8,247 bases of DNA from Chloroflexota bacterium. GTDB lineage: Bacteria > Chloroflexota > Anaerolineae > UBA3071. The DNA is taken from positions 1-8,247 of the forward strand of contig JACNHM010000238.1 of assembly GCA_014383605.1 (NCBI GenBank), given 5' to 3'. A program made the position numbers and the translations under genes. The notes below the pieces were generated by a model. That model saw nothing but the letters and a program-made list of their open reading frames with translations. It was not told the origin of the DNA and made no database searches. Shown in pieces: positions 1-6,400 of the stretch. Within the stretch, counting starts at the first letter, position 1; every line of letters begins with the position of its first letter.

Positions 1-3000
1 GGGAAGCTCTACGGCACGGTTCGAGTTTCGAGCCCCCCCTCAATCCCCCCCAAAGCCTGCCCTGAGCAAGGTCGAAGGGTTAGGGGGGAAGTTCCAACAT
101 CCAACTTCCAACTTCCAACTATTCCCGGGGCCACGGTCAGCGGCGTTGGCCAGGCCGGTGACCGGTTTACCGCTACCGCCGATGCCACGGGGACCTACGC
201 CGTGAGCGTGCCGGGGGGCTTCTACGACGTCACGGCCAGCGCGTTCGGCTACCTCTCGGCCACGGCGCAGGGAGTGGAGGTGATCACGGGCTACATGTCC
301 ATCCAGGACCTGGCCCTGAAGCCAGCCCCCGAAGGGACCCTCAGCGGTCGGGTTATGGAGGGAAGGACAGAGGATCCGCTGGCGGCCACGATCCGTGCCT
401 TGGACACCCCGGCCTCAGCGATGGCTGATGCCGACGGGTTCTACAGCCTGACCCTGCCTGTGGGCAGCTACACCTTAGAGGCGAGCATGAGGGGGCATCA
501 GATCCAGCGGGCGATGGTTAGCATCGCCGAGGGCGCGGTGACCAGCCAGGACTTCGCCCTGCCCCTGGCCCCCTCCCTCCTGCTGGTGGACGCCGACGTC
601 TGGCTGGGGGAGAACGTCACTCTTTACTATCAGCACGCTCTGGATAAGGCCGGCTACCTCTACGACACGCGCCTCATCACCGACACGACCTATATTCCCA
701 CCGCCGAGGAGTTGGGGGCCTACGACGTCGTCATCTGGGCCAACCCCTGGCGGTCGCCGGGCTACATCGGCGCCGACGAGGCCCTGATGGATTATCTGGA
801 CAGCGGGGGGCAGCTCCTCATCGCCGGGCAGGACATCGGCTACTGGGATTACCGCCAAGATTACGCCCCGTCCTTCTACACCAACTATCTGCACGCCAGC
901 TTCCGCGGGGAACCGGAGGTACTGGACGAGTTGATCGGGGCCGACATCCTGGAGGGATTGACCCTCACCCTCAACGATACGTACGCCTACAAGAACACGG
1001 GATTCTGCACCCTCTTCGGCTGTTTCTATCCCGATGAGATCGGACCTGCCGACGATGCCGCCTGGCCCATCATGGCCTATCCCGATGGGGGCATCCGGGG
1101 GCTCAAGGCCGAATCGCCCCCTTACCGCGTGATCTACTGCGGGTTCGGCCTGGAGAGCGTCGGCCCCAGGGATGCACTGGCCCAGACGGTGGCCCGTGCC
1201 ATCACCTGGCTCACCCTGCCCTCCCTGACCAAGACGGTGGACAAGGAGATGGCTGCCCCAGGCGAGGTACTGACCTACACCCTGACCCTGAACAACATCG
1301 GCTCAACCGACCTGCCCGACGTCAGCCTGACCGACCCGATCCCGGAGCACACCACCTACGTCCCCGACAGCGCCACCGGCGGCGCGACCTACGATCCCGT
1401 CCTCGACCTCATCCAGTGGAGTGGCACCCTGTCGGCCACGACCCGGATTACCTTCACCTTCCAGGCGGTCGTCGAGGAGCCCCTGGCCGGAGGGACGGTC
1501 ATCACCAACACAGCCACCCTGGACAGCGGACAGGGCCACACCCTCCAGGCCCACACAACCACAACGGTGCTGGCCTCCAACCTGGCGAGCTCGACCAAGA
1601 CGGTGGACAAGGCAGTGGCCCCGGCTGGCAACGTGTTGACTTACACCATCTCTCTGATTAACTCTGGCCCTGCCGAGGTGCCCGACGTCAGCCTGGTGGA
1701 CCCCATCCCCCAGAACACGGCCTACGTATCCGGCAGCGCCACCAGCGGGGCGATCTACAACGCGGCTCTGAACCAGATCGAGTGGATGGGGGCTGCGCCG
1801 GTAATAGAACAGGGCTACACCTGGACCGACAGCGATCAGCCCGCAGGCCCGATCTATGAGTGGGTGGACATCGTCGGCATAGGCACGCCCATCACTGGCC
1901 TGAGCGACGACACCAACGCCGGCCCCTTCCCCATTGGCTTTCCCTTCCCTTTCTACGGGGATGACTTCACCACTTTCCGCCTGTGCTCCAATGGCTTCCT
2001 CAGCCTGACTAGCTCATCCAAAGCCTACAGCAACGTACCCTTGCCCAGTGGCCAGGAACCCTTCAACCTCATAGCCGCATTCTGGGATGACCTCACCTTC
2101 TCCACCAGCGGGGAGGCCTACTATTGGAGCAACAACCAGGACACCCTGGTGGTCTCCTACGTGGAGGTACCCCGCTACGGCAGCGGTGGCCACTACACTT
2201 TCCAGGTCATCCTACGGGCCGATGGCTCCATCACCTATCAGTACCAGTCCATGCTCGCGCGCCTGGAGGAGGCCACCGTCGGCATTCAGAACGCCGACGG
2301 CACCCAGGGTCTGACCGTCGCTCACAACGAACCCTACGTGCACGACGAGCTAGCTGTTCTGATCTCACCTCCTCCCCCACCGCCCACCATCGCCTTCCAG
2401 GTGAAGATCGCCGACCCGCTGCCGCTGGAGACGATTATCACCAACACGGCGATCATTGATGATGGACAGGGCACGACCTACGAGCGTCGAGCGATGACCC
2501 GGGTCAACACCGTCGAGCTGGAGGGCTCGACCAAGGAGGTGGACAAGGGCGTGGCCGTCCCCGGCGAGGTGCTGACCTACACCCTGACCCTGCGCAACGC
2601 CGGGATGGCCGACGCGACGGGAGTGACCGTTGTAGATCCCATTCCAGCTTATACCACCTACATGCCGGACAGCCTCGGCGGAGACGCCATTTATGTTGAA
2701 GAGGCCAACCAAATCGAGTGGAGCGGCGCTGTGCCGAGCGGCAGCCAGGCCTCCTTCTCCTTCGCTGTGCGGACCGTGCCCCCCCTGCCGGATGGCACAG
2801 TCGTCGTCAACACAGCCACCATTGACGACGGCGTGCACCTGCCTTTCACTCGGACGTCCGCTACGACGATAGCAGCCCCGGATCTGAGCCCCTCGGAGAA
2901 GCGGGTCAGCTCGGCTGCTGTGAGTCCCGGCCAGGTGTTGACCTACACCATCCTGGTGAAGAACGGGGGCAGCGGCCCGGCCACGGTTGCCCTGACCGAC

Positions 3001-3276
3001 ACCCTTCCCACCGAGGTCGTCTACGTCCCCGGCTCGGCCTGGGCGGGCAGCGGCGGGCCAGCCGTCTACGATGCCTCCGCCCACCGTCTCACCTGGAGCG
3101 GGCGCGTGCCCGTCAGTGCCATGGCCACCGTTCGCTTCGCGGTGCAGGCCACAGGCCAGGGCCCCATCACCAACAGCGTGATCCTCGACGACGGGGCAGG
3201 CAATTTAATCGAGAGGCGTGTGACGACAGGGGGCGGGGAGTACAGGCTCTTCTTGCCTCTCATCATGAAGGGATAA
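1..3276 (+). CDS. Large exported DUF11-repeat surface protein, 5'-partial (C-terminal 1,091 residues)
   Basis: The reading frame is open from the first base of the window to the TAA at 3274-3276, so the gene begins upstream. The first in-frame start, GTG at 202, lies in the middle of a domain and has no ribosome binding site at a proper distance, so it is not the start. Residues are counted from the first codon of the window. Domains in order: carboxypeptidase-regulatory-like (1-107, interrupted at about 8-41); a second copy (110-190); a flavodoxin/GATase-like alpha/beta domain (191-403); four DUF11 repeats (407-524, 528-838, 842-960, 961-1077), the second split by a nested domain; and the tail EYRLFLPLIMKG (1080-1091). 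The protein is almost surely extracellular. In Chloroflexota, this order of domains often follows an S8 subtilisin-like peptidase domain; that is an inference, because no catalytic residues lie in the window. It could equally be a non-enzymatic adhesin. It converges with the next gene across a shared terminator. Confidence 0.9.
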   Translation, partial: GKLYGTVRVSSPPSIPPKACPEQGRRVRGEVPTSNFQLPTIPGATVSGVGQAGDRFTATADATGTYAVSVPGGFYDVTASAFGYLSATAQGVEVITGYMSIQDLALKPAPEGTLSGRVMEGRTEDPLAATIRALDTPASAMADADGFYSLTLPVGSYTLEASMRGHQIQRAMVSIAEGAVTSQDFALPLAPSLLLVDADVWLGENVTLYYQHALDKAGYLYDTRLITDTTYIPTAEELGAYDVVIWANPWRSPGYIGADEALMDYLDSGGQLLIAGQDIGYWDYRQDYAPSFYTNYLHASFRGEPEVLDELIGADILEGLTLTLNDTYAYKNTGFCTLFGCFYPDEIGPADDAAWPIMAYPDGGIRGLKAESPPYRVIYCGFGLESVGPRDALAQTVARAITWLTLPSLTKTVDKEMAAPGEVLTYTLTLNNIGSTDLPDVSLTDPIPEHTTYVPDSATGGATYDPVLDLIQWSGTLSATTRITFTFQAVVEEPLAGGTVITNTATLDSGQGHTLQAHTTTTVLASNLASSTKTVDKAVAPAGNVLTYTISLINSGPAEVPDVSLVDPIPQNTAYVSGSATSGAIYNAALNQIEWMGAAPVIEQGYTWTDSDQPAGPIYEWVDIVGIGTPITGLSDDTNAGPFPIGFPFPFYGDDFTTFRLCSNGFLSLTSSSKAYSNVPLPSGQEPFNLIAAFWDDLTFSTSGEAYYWSNNQDTLVVSYVEVPRYGSGGHYTFQVILRADGSITYQYQSMLARLEEATVGIQNADGTQGLTVAHNEPYVHDELAVLISPPPPPPTIAFQVKIADPLPLETIITNTAIIDDGQGTTYERRAMTRVNTVELEGSTKEVDKGVAVPGEVLTYTLTLRNAGMADATGVTVVDPIPAYTTYMPDSLGGDAIYVEEANQIEWSGAVPSGSQASFSFAVRTVPPLPDGTVVVNTATIDDGVHLPFTRTSATTIAAPDLSPSEKRVSSAAVSPGQVLTYTILVKNGGSGPATVALTDTLPTEVVYVPGSAWAGSGGPAVYDASAHRLTWSGRVPVSAMATVRFAVQATGQGPITNSVILDDGAGNLIERRVTTGGGEYRLFLPLIMKG
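60..79. repeat. REP-like motif CCCTGAGC...GTCGAAGGG
   Basis: The 20-base motif CCCTGAGCAAGGTCGAAGGG is a version of a short dispersed repeat (CCTGAGC...TCGAAGG, or CCTTCGAC...GCTCAGG on the other strand). I recall it as frequent between genes in many environmental bacterial genomes, including Chloroflexota. Its ends (CCCT and AGGG) are complementary, but the interior is not a good stem. Only one copy is present here, so its repeat status rests on recognition rather than on copies in the window. Confidence 0.55.
93..120. repeat. Heptanucleotide tandem repeat, 4 x TCCAACT
   Basis: Four head-to-tail 7-base units fill this stretch: TCCAACA (93-99) followed by three identical TCCAACT units (100-106, 107-113, 114-120). 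The unit length is not a multiple of three and the array lies inside an open reading frame, so gain or loss of a unit would shift the frame. Without a shift it encodes PTSNFQLPT-like residues. Heptamer microsatellites are known in intergenic DNA of cyanobacteria and, from recollection, Chloroflexota. Confidence 0.9.
571..1209 (+). other. Flavodoxin/GATase-like alpha/beta domain
   Basis: Residues 191-403 of the partial protein show alternating hydrophobic strands and helices: SLLLVDADVWLGENVTLYYQ, then AYDVVIWANPW, then LMDYLDSGGQLLIAGQDIGYW, then YRVIYCGFGLESV and a final helix ending in ITWL. This matches the Rossmann-like modules (DUF4350, ThuA or GATase1-like) that I associate with secreted S8 peptidases and surface proteins of Chloroflexota, where LDSGGxLxxxGQDIGY is a typical signature. 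No class I amidotransferase Cys in a nucleophile elbow is visible (the equivalent position reads AGQDIG), so it is probably a binding or structural domain. Confidence 0.65.
1219..3231 (+). repeat. Four DUF11 repeats in the plus-strand protein
   Basis: Four copies of a beta-sandwich of about 118 residues begin at about 1219, 1582, 2524 and 2881. Each starts with a K-x-V-x-x-x-x-x-x-P-G-x-V-L-T-Y-T core (TKTVDKEMAAPGEVLTYTL, TKTVDKAVAPAGNVLTYTI, TKEVDKGVAVPGEVLTYTL, EKRVSSAAVSPGQVLTYTI). Each continues through N-x-G and DP-I-P or DTLP, an xYVPGSA-like strand, IEWSG, and ends with an ITNTAxxDDGxG strand (NSVILDDGAG in the last). These are the hallmarks of DUF11, found in stalks of bacterial and archaeal surface proteins. 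The second copy is split by a nested domain. None of the four has the paired cysteines seen in the repeats of the neighbouring gene. Confidence 0.9.
1813..2385 (+). other. Nested beta-rich domain inserted in the second DUF11 repeat
   Basis: Residues 605-795 interrupt the second DUF11 repeat after IEWMGAAP and before TIAFQVKIADPLP. The insert starts GYTWTDSDQPAGPIYEWVDI and contains SDDTNAGPFPIGFPFPFYG, SNGFLSL, FNLIAAFWDDL, TFQVILRADGSITYQY and ATVGIQNADGTQGL, and ends in a SPPPPPP linker. This pattern (SNGF, WDDL, a long Y/F-rich strand, then VGIxNxxG) recurs in secreted bacterial proteins and resembles nidogen-type extracellular domains. The exact family assignment is uncertain. A role in surface binding is an inference. 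Confidence 0.65.
3238..3273 (+). other. C-terminal YLPLV-type tail (EYRLFLPLIMKG)
   Basis: The last twelve residues read EYRLFLPLIMKG, directly after the final DUF11 repeat and a GGG spacer. I recall many exported Chloroflexota proteins ending in a similar hydrophobic motif of the type Y-x-x-Y/F-LPLV-x-K/R. Its function is not established as far as I know; an anchoring, sorting or strand-donor role is possible. It is a strong hint to taxon and shows that the plus-strand gene ends intact. Confidence 0.7.
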
Positions 3277-3325
3277 GGTGCAACGCACTTCGGCCGACTA
3301 ATCCGAGCAAAAAGTGCGTCGCACC
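3277..3325. repeat. Inverted pair of short palindromes after the stop codon (REPIN-like)
   Basis: The left arm GGTGCAACGCACTT (3277-3290) starts directly after the TAA. The right arm AAGTGCGTCGCACC (3312-3325) is its reverse complement except for one position, leaving a 21-base loop. Each arm is itself close to a palindrome (GTGCG-T-CGCAC is perfect on the right; the left has one mismatch). Two inverted short palindromes form the layout of a REP doublet. There is no T tract after the right arm, so it is not a standard terminator, although it could protect the mRNA 3' end. Confidence 0.7.
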
Positions 3326-3340
3326 TGGCCGGATGAACAC

Positions 3341-3375
3341 GAAAAAGCCACCAGGATTACCCTGGTGGCTTTTTC
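3341..3375. terminator. Bidirectional Rho-independent terminator between convergent genes
   Basis: A perfect 15-bp stem, GAAAAAGCCACCAGG (3341-3355) against CCTGGTGGCTTTTTC (3361-3375), encloses a 5-base loop ATTAC. The GC-rich core is flanked by five A on the left and five T on the right, so each strand has a hairpin followed by a T run. It lies 64 bases after the plus-strand stop and 36 bases after the minus-strand stop, as expected for a shared terminator. The remaining bases of the gap (3376-3411) hold nothing I can recognise. Confidence 0.93.
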
Positions 3376-3411
3376 TGTTGGCTGTCAACGGGATGCGGAC
3401 GGGCTACTACC

Positions 3412-6400
3412 TCACGGGAAACCCCAATAAGCCACGGGGATGCCCTCGTACACCGAGGTGATGTCACCAGAGCCAGCGCCCTTGTTCACCACTACCACTG
3501 AAAGCATAGTTGGTGTCTCATCCTTCTCCCCATCGTTGTCCACGTCGCACAACTGATCCACGTGTAGGACCCTTACTGCCCCTGCGCCAACGAAGCCAGG
3601 ATTCACGCTGCCCACGTTGGCCAAGTCTATGAGCTTGATATGCCCAGGGGGTAGGTTGAAGACGTGCACATAGCTAACGACGGTCCCGGTCCCTTTTCTG
3701 ACCTCCAGCTCGATCGCTATGTTGTTGCAGTTGGAGTTGTTGCGGATGGCCATCAGAGAGGTCACGCCCTGGTCATTCTTGGCCTTGGCCAAGAATGGAA
3801 GCATGACGGCGCTGGCTTCTTTCTTTTCGCCCTCCGCAAGAGCATTGTAGGCCCCACCTTGGATCTCACCAGGCATGGTGTGTCTCCAGCGATGCAGGGC
3901 CTCATCGTACATCTTGGTCTTCTTCAGGTCAACCACGGCGAAGATGGGCTCACCATTCGGGTGATGCTGACCGGGATAGTCCACCTGCTGGTGAGACTGG
4001 ATTACCGCTGCGCCGGCGTATCCCATACCCAGGTCAGTGACGGCCGGCAGGTAGAAAGTCTTACCTCCAGCACGAGGGACCCAGTCGCCCAGGAAGAGGA
4101 TGGAATCGCCGCTCTGGTCGAAGAACTCCACGGTCACGAAGGTGGGCAGGGAATGCTGGGTCAGGTTCTGCACCTGAATGCTGGCTTCCCAGCCGCTCAG
4201 CTCGCGCCAGACCAGGTCGGCATAAAAGAGTGTGTCCGTGGTGAGCTTGTAGGGCCGGGCTTCATAGGTCAGCAGCGCCCCCCGATCGTCCGACGGCAGG
4301 AAGCTGGTCTGATCCATGACGATCCCCAAGGGCTCGTTAGCCGTGACGTAGATCGAACCCAGCCACTCGGCACCCAACACCGCCGGCACCCTCTTCCGTA
4401 TGGATTCTCCCGGCGCCAACTGCGTGATGCGCTCCTCGTAGCTGAAGACGTCATCCCCTTGCTTTTGATAGTCGAGCCACACTTCAGTGCACCTCTCACC
4501 GGAGTTATGGATGATCATCTCCGTATCCAGGTTGTGATACTGCCTCATGGCGTAGGGCGCAAAGTACTGATACTCAGGCCCACCCCCCACATTGTTCTCC
4601 GAGATGCCAGGGTAGGCACTCGAAACCAGGGTACCGTGGTCGTTAGGCCCTTCGCGCTGGACTATCACTGCTATCGGCTCGCCGGTGCCCTCATAAGCTT
4701 CGTGATAACGACCTTGGGTGTCCGTATAACCATCCTCCCAGTCCCTCCATTTGCGACTCTTGGGCCGAGGATCGAAGTAGGGATTAGGGTCAGCAACGAC
4801 ATTAGCAGCATCTGCGCAGGCCTCGTCAAAGAGGTCCTCATCCACCGAGTAGACTATCGCTGACTTTGCCGCGCTGGGGATGACCTGACCCTCCAGCGAC
4901 CAGAGACCGTTCTCAGCGACCCACTTGCAAGCATAGCCAATTGGGCCTGGATCGCTGTAGGGGCACTGGCCTGAGTACTCGCCCCAGAAGAACACGATCG
5001 CTCCGGTGTTGTCATTACCCCCATTCTGCACCTGGATCTTGGTTTCCCAACCATCCTCGTGATCAATAGCGGGCAACTGGATGCGGCGCGGCTCGCGCAC
5101 CAGCTTGAACCAGGTCGGGTCGTCGTCGTCACGGATGGGCGCGCCAGGCAATGCGTAGTCGTCGAAGCGAGCGCCAAGGTAGTTCGTGGGCTCAACGTCC
5201 ACCGGAATCTCTGGCCAGCCGGGGAACTCAGGGCGCTCCCAGGCCCGACCCGGCGTGCCAGCGTGGTTGTTGGCCACCTTGTTGGCCGCTGTATGGGCAT
5301 TCGGGTTGGCCGGGTCGAAGTCCGGGAATCGCTGGTCGAACAGGCCGATCTCGTTGTAGGTCACCCAGCCGTGGTTGAGGACGATGGTACCCAGCCTCAC
5401 GTACTTCGTATCCTTGATGCGCACCTGGTACCGGATGCGCAGGGAGAAGGTGACCGGAATGGGCGGGTCGTAGGTGACGCCGTCGAAGCGCAGCAGGTAG
5501 CCCTTCGGCGGAATCGCCAGCCGCGTATCCACGTGGACCTCGTCGTCGCCGGGGTTGTTGCCCTTGAGGATCTCGCTGGCCAGCACGATGGCCGACAGGT
5601 AAGTCAGGTCAATCCCTGGTGCGTAAGTGCGGAGCAGGAGGTTCTCGCCGAAGGCCAGGTCTGGCGGCTGCACGTCGGCGTCAATGACGCGCCCGGTGAC
5701 GGGCTCACGGCCATAGACGTGGATGGCAGCGGACACGCTGCCGTTGATCAGCCAACCCGGCACTTTCAGGTCATTCGCATCGTCAGCGATCCAGTTGTAC
5801 AGCCGGTCGCGGTACTCCACCCCCGTGGCCTCGATGATGCCGGTGTTGGAGATGGTCGCCGTGTACTCGATGACGTCGCCGGGGCTGGGCAGGCCGTCCC
5901 CGTCGCTGTCCTCGTAGATGTCCCACTCCGGATCCGTATCCTCCAGCACCGGCAGGGCCAGGGTGTCGTGGAGCAGGTCCGTGTCCCTAGCCACCGTCAC
6001 GCCAGGGAATGTCGTGCTGTACTTGGTGGTGCCCACGGCTGCCACTGTCGCGGTGTCGCTCCCCAGGATCATCGGGGTGTCGTCGAGGTCGAAGGTCCCA
6101 GCAGGGAAGTCCACCGTCACGGTGCGGGTGGCCAGGAGGTAGAAGTAGCCGTCGGGATTCACCTGGCCGTCCGGCGCCAGCGGCGCTAACTCGCCCTCAA
6201 CACTGGCCCACAGGGCGTGAGCGGTGGTGAAGTCCGAGTTTGTGCCCGCCCGGCCGACGACGTTGACGAACAGCCCGAACGCCGTCTCCACGTGACCGCT
6301 GAACGGGTCCGTGAGATCGACCTCGTTTAGCCAGGTGTCGCCCTCGCTGTAGATGAAGTAGCAATAGGTGACCTGGGTATTCGGCAGGACCAACAGGTCA

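Larger units (their letters stand above)
20..120 (+). repeat. Cluster of short repeats read in frame inside the CDS
   Basis: About 100 bases of intergenic-type sequence sit inside an open reading frame. From left to right: two copies of a TTCGAG-type heptamer (20-33), C7 tracts at 33-39 and 45-51, the motif CCCTGAGCAAGGTCGAAGGG (60-79), a G6 tract (83-88), and four TCCAACT heptamers (93-120). The C-rich left part and the TTAGGGGGG right part (80-88) are roughly complementary and could fold into a hairpin with the motif at its top. In translation it gives a Pro/Arg-rich stretch (including KACPEQGRR) that does not resemble the flanking domain. Confidence 0.75.
1..570 (+). other. Two carboxypeptidase-regulatory-like domains, the first interrupted
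   Basis: The first copy begins with GKLYGTV and resumes with PGATVSG, then DATGTYAVSVPGGFYDVTAS. This is the usual pattern of the carboxypeptidase regulatory-like beta-sandwich (G-x-V then G-A-x-V, then D-x-x-G-x-Y-x-x-x-x-P-x-G-x-Y-x-V). Between the two halves the frame runs through low-complexity repeat DNA (about 20-120). The second copy (about 328-570) reads GTLSGRV, then DADGFYSLTLPVGSYTLEAS and QDFALPL, and is uninterrupted. These domains are usually structural modules in secreted multidomain proteins; no catalytic role is expected. Confidence 0.75.

Noticed and set aside
93..120. Heptamer array as part of a CRISPR
   Set aside because: The units are 7 bases, head to tail and without spacers; no cas-like gene is present.
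202..204. GTG as start codon of the plus-strand gene
   Set aside because: It lies in the middle of a carboxypeptidase-regulatory-like domain, the frame is open upstream to base 1 with matching domain sequence, and no ribosome binding site is well placed.
571..1209. Active class I glutamine amidotransferase or peptidase
   Set aside because: The fold pattern fits, but no nucleophilic Cys elbow or catalytic His/Glu pattern is visible, so no activity is claimed.
2365..3084. Minus-strand open frame opposite the plus-strand gene (239 codons)
   Set aside because: It is antisense to clear DUF11 repeats, and its repeated look merely mirrors those repeats.
3277..3325. First hairpin after the plus-strand stop as an intrinsic terminator
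   Set aside because: No T run follows the right arm, the stem has a mismatch and the loop is 21 bases; the perfect hairpin at 3341-3375 is the better terminator.
3664..4863. Long open frame on the plus strand opposite the minus-strand gene
   Set aside because: It is in exact codon register with the minus-strand gene, so GC-rich codon use keeps it open. Its translation shows no recognisable domain, and the opposite strand has clear domain repeats.
5059..6189. Second long open frame on the plus strand (376 codons)
   Set aside because: Same cause: antisense to well-supported DUF11-type repeats, with a low-complexity translation rich in V, R, G and H.
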